Shown here: positions 18,582 through 26,007 of the stretch, in pieces
Position numbering within the stretch: position 1 is the stretch's first letter
Layout of the letters: the number at the start of each line of letters is the position of its first letter
Assembly: GCF_022968825.1 (NCBI RefSeq)
Contig: NZ_JALHKS010000003.1
Location: 425,249-489,248 of the forward strand
Origin: Chryseobacterium salipaludis
Lineage (GTDB): Bacteria > Bacteroidota > Bacteroidia > Flavobacteriales > Weeksellaceae
Reading direction: 5' to 3'
Length of the DNA: 64,000 nucleotides
Made by a program: the position numbers and the translations under genes
The notes under the pieces: generated by a model
Databases searched by the model: none
Told to the model about the DNA's origin: nothing
The model's input: only the letters and a program-made list of their open reading frames with translations

Positions 18582-19535
18582 TTAGCTAAAGATTTTATGC
18601 TTCACTTTGGACTGCTGCGCGGCAATGCGCTGTTCGAGCTTTTGGATAAAATCCTGATGTTTTGGGTCCTGTTCGTCTGCCGGCTTATGCATGAGAGACC
18701 GGTTAATTCTGAAATTTTCTTCAATAAAATCCATGGTCGCTTCGGAGAACCAGGCACTGCCAAATTTTTCCCAGATGTATAACACTGCCTGGGCAGAAGG
18801 ATGGATCATGTCTTCTTTATAAAAACGATAATCCCGCAGGTCATCCATCATAATTTCGTAAGCAGGCAGATAGTGGCAGTTTTCAAAAGTAGGAAGCACT
18901 TCATGAAGGGCGGTGATCAGTTTTGCTTTACTCAGGCTGTTTTCCGCCATGCCCTCTTTGGTATGACGCACCGGCGACACGGTGAACAAAATCTGAATGT
19001 CTGCAGCAGCAATATCACGCAGGTTAACAATGGTTTCGTAAATGGCATCTGTAATTTCCAGATGCGTTAATTGTCTCTTTTTAAAATACTTCGCCGGAAT
19101 TTTATGACAGTTGGCAACCAGTTTCTGTTTGGGCAAAAACTCATACACCATGCTGGTACCATAGGTAATGATAATCCATTTTGTTTCCTTCAGGAAGGTA
19201 TTGGCTGCCTCGATATTCCGGTTAATTCTGTCCAGTGTCTGATGGGCAAACCGCGTGTTGAATGAAGTGTGATGATCAAGCGAAATAATCTCATCATTAA
19301 ACTTAATCAGTTCACTTTCGTCATAAAATTCTGCATCGTGAATCCTTTTGACAGCCGTATTCAGCGCCACCGGATTAAATAAGGTTCCGAAAGGGTTATT
19401 GAATGTCTGCAGTTGCCCGCGTTGTAACAGTGCTGAAATCTCCGTCGCAAAACAAGACCCCAGGGAAAAAATACGGTCGGTTATTTCCAGTTTGGTTTCA
19501 GAAGAAGGGATGGATACATCGGTGCGGAATTTCAT
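18582..19535 (-). CDS. GSCFA-domain protein
   Basis: 317 residues. The name-giving motif GSCFA is at 26-30, followed by NPFGTLFNP and a C-terminal YKEDMIHPSAQAV, an arrangement like SGNH-type hydrolases with a nucleophilic Ser and a later Asp/His pair. GSCFA proteins are common in Bacteroidetes, with no settled function. It lies between the polyprenyl synthase and tatD on the same strand. Confidence 0.8.
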   Translation of the reverse strand: MKFRTDVSIPSSETKLEITDRIFSLGSCFATEISALLQRGQLQTFNNPFGTLFNPVALNTAVKRIHDAEFYDESELIKFNDEIISLDHHTSFNTRFAHQTLDRINRNIEAANTFLKETKWIIITYGTSMVYEFLPKQKLVANCHKIPAKYFKKRQLTHLEITDAIYETIVNLRDIAAADIQILFTVSPVRHTKEGMAENSLSKAKLITALHEVLPTFENCHYLPAYEIMMDDLRDYRFYKEDMIHPSAQAVLYIWEKFGSAWFSEATMDFIEENFRINRSLMHKPADEQDPKHQDFIQKLEQRIAAQQSKVKHKIFS

Positions 19536-19567
19536 ATAGTCTGGGCTTTTAAAATGAACAGTTTTCT

Positions 19568-20560
19568 TTATTTTTCGCGGTGCAGCAGGTAATTGGCCAG
19601 CTCCACAAACGGGCGCTTGCGCGCTTCGCTGAGGCTGATTTTATCCAGATAATGCTGTGCCTGATCGTTGTGCTCCTGAACGAGCTGCAGAGCTTTCTCA
19701 TCTACGCGGCAACGGCGGAAAATTTTCTCTACGCTGTAGACTTTATCAATATTGTCCGTTTTCTTGGAATACCACCATTTCAGTTCTTTACGCTCTTCGT
19801 CGGTAGCATGCTGCATAGCGAGAAGATACAAAACAGATTTTTTATTTTCATAGATATCACCTGCGTGCTTCTTTCCTACATGTTGTTGGTTTCCGAACAC
19901 GTCCAGGTAATCATCCATAATCTGGAAAGCAATCCCCACATGTTTGCCGAAGTTGAAGATGGCACGCGCATCGGCAAATTCAGCACCGGCGATCAAAGCG
20001 CCGATTTCAAATGACGAAGCCGTGAGCACCCCGGTCTTATAGGTAATCATTCGAATATATTCATTGAAGGACACCTCTTCCTGGGTTTCAAAGTTGATAT
20101 CGTATTGCTGGCCCTCGCACAGGAGGAGCCCGGTTTGCACAAATACGCGCATACATGCTTTGTATAGATCTGGCTCCAAACCTTCAAAGAATTTCAGAGC
20201 TTTAAACATCATAGCATCGCCGGCGAGGATACCGACGCTCACGCCGTGCAACTCATGAATGGTGGGCTGGTTGCGGCGCAGCGGCGCTTCATCCATAATA
20301 TCGTCGTGGATCAGCGTGAAGTTATGAAAGAATTCAATTGCCAATGCAGGCTTCAGGGCTTTCTGGAGGTTGCCGCCGAACATATCGCAGGCCATCAGCA
20401 CCATCATGGGGCGGAGGCGTTTGCCGCCATGCGAAATAATGTAATTCATCGGTTCATACAGCTCCTCGGGCTTGTCCCGGAAGGTATATTTTTCGATCGC
20501 TTCGGCGATAATTTGCTGATATTCTTCTAAAAACTGCATTGATTGTTTCATATAAGGCAA
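19568..20560 (-). CDS. Polyprenyl diphosphate synthase (IspA/IspB class)
   Basis: 330 residues. The first aspartate-rich motif is in TLIHDDIMDEAPLRR and the second in FQIMDDYLDVFG; GGKRLRPMM near residue 51 and KTGVLTASS in the middle complete the trans-prenyltransferase pattern. It condenses isopentenyl diphosphate with an allylic primer. Chain length cannot be told securely from the sequence. An in-frame ATG three codons into the protein is an alternative start. Confidence 0.88.
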   Translation of the reverse strand: MPYMKQSMQFLEEYQQIIAEAIEKYTFRDKPEELYEPMNYIISHGGKRLRPMMVLMACDMFGGNLQKALKPALAIEFFHNFTLIHDDIMDEAPLRRNQPTIHELHGVSVGILAGDAMMFKALKFFEGLEPDLYKACMRVFVQTGLLLCEGQQYDINFETQEEVSFNEYIRMITYKTGVLTASSFEIGALIAGAEFADARAIFNFGKHVGIAFQIMDDYLDVFGNQQHVGKKHAGDIYENKKSVLYLLAMQHATDEERKELKWWYSKKTDNIDKVYSVEKIFRRCRVDEKALQLVQEHNDQAQHYLDKISLSEARKRPFVELANYLLHREK

Positions 20561-20564
20561 AAAT

Positions 20565-21150
20565 ACAATTTAAATCGGTTGTGAATCAAGCATGGGCCGA
20601 TTTTTAGGGCATCGGAAGGTTTTTGGAATCAGAATTTTTCTGTATAATCATGTCAGCCCTTCGGGATTATTTTCATGCACGTGATTGTATTTTATAATCA
20701 TGTCATCCCTACGGGATTATTATCGTGTTAAATTAATTTTTCTATAATCAAGTCATCCCTTAGGAATTTGGGAATGAAATGAATATGTTGGATTTATTTC
20801 ATTACGGTAAGATTTAATTAAAAGCCCGAAGGGCTGGTATTATTATAGAAAAAGACCAGAGCATTATTAAAAAACCAAAGGGTTGATATGAGTATGTAGC
20901 CGATTACCACCGATGTATTTTTGGTTTTTTTTACATAAAACCACAGCCTTCATCTTATGCGATCTCGGACTATAGGATCCCCCTGCGGCCGCGATAGAAG
21001 TGGTTACCCCGCAGCGAGGCGGCGCAGCGCAGCGGAGCCTACCGAGCGAGGAGTAAAAACGGATAGCGCGAAATGTCCGCCCTGAAAAATAGTATGCTGC
21101 TGACGACACCTTCCGCTGAGATCAATGCCACAAAACATCAGGATTACCAG
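20565..21150. other. Intergenic region with repeat units, no gene recognised
   Basis: This gap between the polyprenyl synthase and the phosphate transporter holds a three-copy 50-bp repeat at 20643-20772, an inverted relative near 20823-20850 and a GC-rich block at about 20955-21085. An 80-codon minus-strand frame over the GC-rich block lacks any domain feature and is not called. Confidence 0.6.
20643..20772. repeat. Three-copy 50-bp spaced palindromic repeat
   Basis: TATAATCA followed by (A/T)GTCA(G/T)CCCT begins at exactly 20643, 20693 and 20743, a strict 50-bp period. The first two copies contain a complete CCCTtCGGGATTATT-type block; the third is decayed. An inverted relative (CCCGAAGGGCTGG followed by ATTATTATA) lies at 20826-20848. 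No coding use is apparent. Confidence 0.7.
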
Positions 21151-21154
21151 CACA

Positions 21155-21187
21155 AAAAAATCCGCCCCGGAAAAACCGAGGCGGATC
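21155..21187 (-). terminator. Intrinsic terminator after the phosphate transporter
   Basis: ATCCGCCTCGG and its near-complement pair around an A/T loop at 21160-21186 and are followed on the minus strand by seven T. Confidence 0.8.
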
Positions 21188-21206
21188 TAGTTTATTTTAC
21201 ATGCAA

Positions 21207-22349
21207 TCAGCGGAAAAACACCACCAGCAGATACGTGCATCCTGCGACGAAGGCAGAAATCGGAATGGTGAGAATCCAGGCCCACAACAAGCTGACGGTG
21301 ATTCCCCACCGTACGGCCGAAACACGCTTGGTTAAACCAACCCCGATAATAGAACCGGTAATGGTATGCGTGGTGGAAACCGGGATACCGAAATGCTCGG
21401 AAATAAAGAGCGTCATGGCACCGGCCGTCTCGGCACTTACCCCTTCCAAAGGCGTTACTTTCGTGATCCGGGTACCCATGGTCTTCACAATTTTCCAGCC
21501 GCCGCTCATGGTTCCCAAAGCAATCATCAGGAAGGAGGTGAACGGAACCCAGAAATAATGCTCCACGAAATAATTGAACTGATGCGTACTGTCCAAGGCC
21601 AGATATACCGGGTCCTGCAAGGTTTCCACGTGGTGATAAATGACTGCTGCACCGATAATCCCCATTACCTTCTGGGCATCGTTGGTTCCGTGGCCCAGAC
21701 TGAACAGCGCAGAAGAAACCAGCTGCAATTTTTTGAAAATATTATCTGCCTTGCGCGGACTGGTGCGTTTGGATAGATACACAATAATCAGTGTAATGAT
21801 AATTGATATAATTCCGCCGATCACCGGTGCCAGGAAAATAAACAGGAAGATCGGCAACACTTTGTCCATCCGGACCACGTTCTGCGTGAAGAGTTGTTTA
21901 CACGCTAACAAAAACTTGTCCCAAGTGGAAAGCGCCGGTTCTGCCAGTGCAATATTGTGATAGTCACTTACGAGGGCATACATCAGTGCCGCGCCAAGAA
22001 ATCCACCAATCAGGGTGTGTGATGACGACGAAGGAATGCCAAACCACCAGGTGAGCAGGTTCCAAGCAATCGCCGCAATCAGGCCGGAAAATATAACTTC
22101 CAGGTTAATAAAGTCCACATTGACCGATTTCGCAATCGTATTTCCGATCTTAAATTCACCGATAACATAGGCGGCGAGGAAGAAGGCGGCAAAGTTCCAG
22201 ACGGCTGCCCAAAGTACGGCCTGAAATGGCGTGAGCACTTTAGTGGAAACGATGGTGGCAATTGAGTTGGCAGCATCGTGGAAGCCATTGATATAGTCGA
22301 AAATCAGCGCCAGGACGATGATGACGACGAGTAAAACGGGTAAATCCAT
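21207..22349 (-). CDS. pit: Inorganic phosphate transporter, PiT family
   Basis: 380 residues with about ten membrane spans. The duplicated PiT signature is visible as FDYINGFHDAANSIATIVST near the N-terminus and SLGHGTNDAQKVMG in the second half. It is a low-affinity metal-phosphate/proton symporter. It follows the DUF47 gene by 22 bp on the same strand, the usual PiT/DUF47 pair. Confidence 0.92.
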   Translation of the reverse strand: MDLPVLLVVIIVLALIFDYINGFHDAANSIATIVSTKVLTPFQAVLWAAVWNFAAFFLAAYVIGEFKIGNTIAKSVNVDFINLEVIFSGLIAAIAWNLLTWWFGIPSSSSHTLIGGFLGAALMYALVSDYHNIALAEPALSTWDKFLLACKQLFTQNVVRMDKVLPIFLFIFLAPVIGGIISIIITLIIVYLSKRTSPRKADNIFKKLQLVSSALFSLGHGTNDAQKVMGIIGAAVIYHHVETLQDPVYLALDSTHQFNYFVEHYFWVPFTSFLMIALGTMSGGWKIVKTMGTRITKVTPLEGVSAETAGAMTLFISEHFGIPVSTTHTITGSIIGVGLTKRVSAVRWGITVSLLWAWILTIPISAFVAGCTYLLVVFFR

Positions 22350-22371
22350 TTATTTTTTTCTCTTAAAGGTT

Positions 22372-23010
22372 TTACGCGTATTTTACCAGAATGCCATCGA
22401 TGGTATTGGCGACATCTTCTGCCTTGTCGGTTACATTTTCCAGATATTCCAACACCGATTTCACTTTGATAATGGTAATGGCATCCTCAGATTCAAACAG
22501 TTTTACTATTGCCTGACTCAGGACATCGTCTGCGATGTTTTCGTAGGAGTTAATTTTAATGCAACTTTCCTTCACGGCTTTCGGGTTCTGGAAATCCTTC
22601 ATGTTTTTCAGCGCGGTTTCAATCTCCACACAGGATTTGTGAATCAGCAGCGTAAATTCGGTATATGCTGAATCCAATGGTGCTTTGTAGAGGTAGATAT
22701 ATTTCGCAGACGCATACATGAAATCCGCAATATCATCCAGGCCGCTCGCCAGGTGGCTGATATCTTCGCGGTCAAATGGAGTAATAAAGTTTTCTCCCAG
22801 CTGCACAAAGATTTCATGGGTTAAATCGTCCATTTTGTGCTCGTAATCGCTCATGTGCTGGAGCATGGTATCATCGTTAATATCGAAGTCCATCAGGCTT
22901 TCATGAAATTCCTTTGACATGGAAACCAGGGTTTCCGCTACTTTTTCGAACAACACAAAAAATACTTTGTCTTTCGGCTGGAAGGCTTTAAAAATGTTTC
23001 CGATTCCCAT
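22372..23010 (-). CDS. DUF47 family protein, PiT partner
   Basis: 212 residues, almost wholly helical, similar to the PhoU fold. It starts MGIGNIFKAFQPKDKVFFVLFEKVAETL, typical of DUF47, and contains the acidic SDYEHKMDDLTHEIF. Members sit next to PiT transporters and are thought to modulate them, binding metal through conserved acidic residues. It is the first gene of the pair with pit. Confidence 0.85.
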   Translation of the reverse strand: MGIGNIFKAFQPKDKVFFVLFEKVAETLVSMSKEFHESLMDFDINDDTMLQHMSDYEHKMDDLTHEIFVQLGENFITPFDREDISHLASGLDDIADFMYASAKYIYLYKAPLDSAYTEFTLLIHKSCVEIETALKNMKDFQNPKAVKESCIKINSYENIADDVLSQAIVKLFESEDAITIIKVKSVLEYLENVTDKAEDVANTIDGILVKYA

Positions 23011-23112
23011 TTTATTCTGTTTAATGTTTACTGCTGCAAATCTCCGAAAAAGAGGCGTTCGTTTCCCGTTTTAATGTTAACTTTTCGTAACATAGCCACT
23101 TTGTCCGGAAAC

Positions 23113-23145
23113 AAAAAAAACCAGCACAATGAGTGCCAGTTTTTC
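23113..23145 (-). terminator. Intrinsic terminator after the second DEAD-box gene
   Basis: ACTGGCAC pairs with GTGCTGGT (two G-U pairs) at 23120-23140, followed on the minus strand by eight T. Confidence 0.7.
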
Positions 23146-23164
23146 ATGTAAAGTTTTGGTGTGC

Positions 23165-24856
23165 TTAGGAAGCTACTTCCGCGCGCATATCTTTGCCCTT
23201 AAACTTCTGGGTCTGCATCCCGCGCAGGACTTCATCCTTAAAGGATTTCTCTACTTCAAAGAAGGAGAACTTTTCCAGGATTTCAATCTCTCCGATGTCC
23301 GGACGTTTTTTGGATTTGCCCGTTGACTTGTTGATGATATCCAGCATATCAATCTTTTTCAGATGATCGCGTTTTCCGAGGTTAAAGAAGAAACGAACCA
23401 TATCGGCATTGTTGCGACGCGCTTTGCGGCCTTTGCCTTCAAAGTCGCGGTCTTCACGTCCACGGCTGCGCTTGTCCTTCCCGCCGCGTTCACGGTCACG
23501 ACGGTCACGACGGCTTTCGCCGCGGTCATCGCCCAGTTTCTGATCGGCCAGATCGGGTTTGTTGTTATAGTACATCGCCATATCGCGCAGCTGGAATTGC
23601 AGGAGCTGGTGCACCAGTTCTTCTTTGGAAAATGCAGACAGATCCGGGATGAGGCTGTCATCAAATTCAAAAAGATCTTCGTGTTCCGTTAGCAATTTAT
23701 CAAAAACGCCGCCTACCTGTGCCTTAATGATTTCATTACCGGTCGGTACTTTCTTCTCAACGATTTCAATTTTGGTAGCTGCTTTGATTTGTTTCAGCTT
23801 GCGGGCTTCTTCCGGCTTGATGAGCGCCATGGAGATCCCGTCTTTGCCGGCACGGCCGGTACGTCCGCTGCGGTGCACGAAAACTTCCGGGTCATCCGGC
23901 AGTGAGTAGTGCATTACGTGCGTCAGTGAATTCACATCGAGTCCGCGCGCGGCTACGTCGGTAGCCACCAGGATATCGATGTTTTTCAAGCGGAACTTCT
24001 TCATTACCGTATCACGTTGTGCCTGGGAAAGGTCACCGTGAAGCGCATCAGCGGCATAGCCGTTCTGCATCAGGAAATCGGCCACATCCTGGGTTTCCAT
24101 CCGGGTACGGCAGAAAATAATGGAATACTGGTTCGGGTTCGCATCAATCAGCCGCTTCAGCGCTTCTTTTTTATTGCGGTAGCCCACGACATAGTATTCG
24201 TGTTTAATGTTTTTCTTCACCTCGTTAATCGACCCGACCGAAATACGGTGCGGATTCGTAAGGTAATTTCTGGAAATACGCTCCACTTCCTTGTTCATCG
24301 TCGCCGAGAACAACAGCGTTTGCTTTGTTTCCGGTGTTTCGCTGATGATGGTTTCCAGGTCATCTTTAAAACCCATGGACAGCATTTCATCCGCCTCGTC
24401 GAGCACGAGCCAGTGAATGGCCGAAAAGTCCAGCGCTTTGCGGTTGATCAGGTCGATCACACGTCCGGGCGTACCGACGATGATCTGTGGTTTTTCGCGC
24501 AGGGACCGGATCTGGTCACTGATGCTGCTTCCACCATAGACGGCAGTGGTCTTAATGTTCGGAAGGTATTTCGAGTAATTTTTAATGTCTTTGGTAATCT
24601 GCAAACACAGTTCTCTGGTTGGGCACAGCACCAATAATTGGATTTTGCGACTCCCGTCGTCAATCATATCCAAAATCGGAAGCGAAAATGCTGCTGTTTT
24701 GCCTGTTCCTGTTTGCGCAAGTGCGATGAGATCGCGAATATCTGAAGAGATAAAAGGAATAGTCTGTTTTTGGATTTCAGTGGGGCTTGTGAACCCCAGT
24801 TCGCCAACGGCCTGAAGAATTTCAGGGCTTAAGCTGGTCTCCGTAAATAAATTCAT
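23165..24856 (-). CDS. DEAD-box RNA helicase, DeaD/CsdA-like
   Basis: 563 residues. It has the Q motif TSPTEIQKQTIPF, Walker A AQTGTGKT, LDEADEMLSMGF, SATM, RGLDVNSL and HRSGRTGRAG. After the helicase core come an Arg/Asp/Glu/Gly-rich linker (about 430-480) and a C-terminal DbpA-like RNA-binding domain (RFFFNLGKRDHL onward). This layout is that of cold-shock DeaD, active in 50S assembly and mRNA decay. It shares a -7 promoter element with the other helicase in the window. Confidence 0.9.
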   Translation of the reverse strand: MNLFTETSLSPEILQAVGELGFTSPTEIQKQTIPFISSDIRDLIALAQTGTGKTAAFSLPILDMIDDGSRKIQLLVLCPTRELCLQITKDIKNYSKYLPNIKTTAVYGGSSISDQIRSLREKPQIIVGTPGRVIDLINRKALDFSAIHWLVLDEADEMLSMGFKDDLETIISETPETKQTLLFSATMNKEVERISRNYLTNPHRISVGSINEVKKNIKHEYYVVGYRNKKEALKRLIDANPNQYSIIFCRTRMETQDVADFLMQNGYAADALHGDLSQAQRDTVMKKFRLKNIDILVATDVAARGLDVNSLTHVMHYSLPDDPEVFVHRSGRTGRAGKDGISMALIKPEEARKLKQIKAATKIEIVEKKVPTGNEIIKAQVGGVFDKLLTEHEDLFEFDDSLIPDLSAFSKEELVHQLLQFQLRDMAMYYNNKPDLADQKLGDDRGESRRDRRDRERGGKDKRSRGREDRDFEGKGRKARRNNADMVRFFFNLGKRDHLKKIDMLDIINKSTGKSKKRPDIGEIEILEKFSFFEVEKSFKDEVLRGMQTQKFKGKDMRAEVAS

Positions 24857-24879
24857 GTAAAAGATCGTCTAATTGGGTG

Positions 24880-24887
24880 CAAAGATA
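24880..24887 (-). promoter_or_regulatory. -7 promoter element of the second DEAD-box gene
   Basis: TATCTTTGCACCC on the minus strand matches TAnnTTTG, about 25 bp before the ATG. A TTG is present upstream but 28 bp away, outside the usual 17-23. Confidence 0.4.
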
Positions 24888-24959
24888 CGCTTTTTATTTT
24901 TGCTTTTCTTATAATCAATGGAGGATATTTTTAAAAAATTGATAACCAGGCGAAAATTG

Positions 24960-25670
24960 GAAGGAGGGAGAAGAGGAAAGACAAAAGACAAAAGATGATA
25001 GACTGGAAGATAATAGACAACAGTAATTTTAGATTATAAATTATAGATGTGGAACAAAGAGGAAAGTGGAAAGAGAAAAGAGGAAAGAAAAAAGATGAAA
25101 GACAATAGACTTTGAGAGAATAGACGGTAATAATTTTAGATTATAAATTTTTGAGGGGAGAAAAAAAGAAAAGAAGAAAGACAAAAGAAGATAGACTGGG
25201 GATAATAGACTGACGAACAGCCGACTAGGCGATAATAGACGCTCATCTTGTCAAATTTTTACAGTATAGCGCTAAGCCGGCAGAAAAGGCAAAAAATGGC
25301 TGAAAATGGCGCGGATGTACCGTTATGCCCACCCATGCATTATCCATGCACTATCCATGCTTAGGACTGGGCTTTGGTAGGGAGAGGATGCGAAGTAAGA
25401 AGTCAGAGGCAAGAAGTCAGACGAACGAGGAACGGATTTAAAAATAAATGACTTCACTATTGCAGACGGCCGAAAATTCTAAAATACATTTAAAATTAAT
25501 GTAAATGACGATAAATAATTGACCAGCACTAGGAATTCGGAGCTCAGGAGGATGCACTGCGAACGTCAGCGGGTGTATGCAGAATGCCAAGAAAAGCAAT
25601 GTAAGATCCTACACTCTTTTACTATAATACTTTTGCTTTAAGAGCCTGTAATTTTAATATCATTTCAAAC
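24960..25670. repeat. Purine-rich degenerate intergenic repeats, no gene recognised
   Basis: Three decayed copies of a unit made of A/G runs (AAAGACAAAAGA), GATAATAGACT and GGTAATAATTTTAGATTATAAATT occupy about 24960-25250. A close relative lies at 53998-54300. From 25260 to 25670 I see no coding frame, repeat or convincing hairpin. Confidence 0.6.
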
Positions 25671-25674
25671 GCAA

Positions 25675-25762
25675 ATAAAAATGCCCCGCAGATAGGCGAG
25701 GCGCTAGATGTTTTCACAACGGAATAATCCTTATTGTGAATTGCTTTCAGAAATATTTGTTG
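25675..25762 (-). ncRNA. tracrRNA candidate 2 (cas9-distal)
   Basis: Read on the minus strand, GAAAGCAATTCACAA is complementary over about 17 bp to the 5' part of the crRNA repeat (GUUGUGAAUUGCUUUC). AAGGATTATTCC then makes a short nexus hairpin, TTGTGAA can pair back to TTCACAA, and GCCTCGC/GCGGGGC followed by ATTTTTATTT makes the terminator. A promoter TTG-N18-TATATGTG (one mismatch to TAnnTTTG) lies at 25766-25794, with start near 25760. This arrangement is typical of Bacteroidetes II-C tracrRNAs and is the better candidate of the two. Confidence 0.82.
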
Positions 25763-25765
25763 ATG

Positions 25766-25794
25766 CACATATAACATTTATCAGCTGAGTACAA
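25766..25794 (-). promoter_or_regulatory. Promoter of tracrRNA candidate 2
   Basis: TTG at 25792-25794, an 18-bp spacer and TATATGTG at 25766-25773, read on the minus strand. The -7 part departs from TAnnTTTG at one base. Confidence 0.5.
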
Positions 25795-25884
25795 TTAATT
25801 CTATTTAATTCACAAAAATTCATTAGTTTAGAAAAAAAATTTACACTGTCAAAAAATATCCGGGCAAAGGTGTATACTAATGCC

Positions 25885-25968
25885 AAAAAAATGGCAACTA
25901 CCGAAGCAGTTGCCTAGAAAACTTTTCTACGGCTTATAGCCTTGTTGTGAATTGTCTTTCGAATACAA
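25885..25968 (-). ncRNA. tracrRNA candidate 1 (cas9-proximal)
   Basis: On the minus strand an anti-repeat GAAAGACAATTCACAAC (25944-25960) pairs with the crRNA repeat with one bulged A. It is followed by three hairpins: GGCT-ATA-AGCC, TAGAAAA-G-TTTTCTA, and a nine-pair stem with a cTTCGg loop at 25893-25914, ending in seven T. A promoter TTG-N23-TATTTTTG spans 25974-26007 and overlaps the cas9 start codon in antisense. The build parallels candidate 2, which suggests duplication followed by divergence. Whether both are expressed is unknown. Confidence 0.7.
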
Positions 25969-25973
25969 ATGTA

Positions 25974-26007
25974 CAAAAATATTTATAGAAGAAATAACTT
26001 ATGGCAA
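25974..26007 (-). promoter_or_regulatory. Promoter of tracrRNA candidate 1, overlapping the cas9 start
   Basis: TTG (26005-26007), a 23-bp spacer and TATTTTTG (25974-25981) on the minus strand fit the Bacteroidetes consensus at the upper spacing limit. The element covers the cas9 ATG at 26001. Confidence 0.5.

Noticed and set aside
20867..21109. 80-codon minus-strand frame rich in Arg, Ala and Ser
   Set aside because: It reads through a GC-rich noncoding block; no domain, signal peptide or ribosome site.
25734..25749. A stray CRISPR repeat upstream of cas9
   Set aside because: The matched part is only the tracr-pairing end, followed by nexus and terminator hairpins, which fits a tracrRNA anti-repeat instead.
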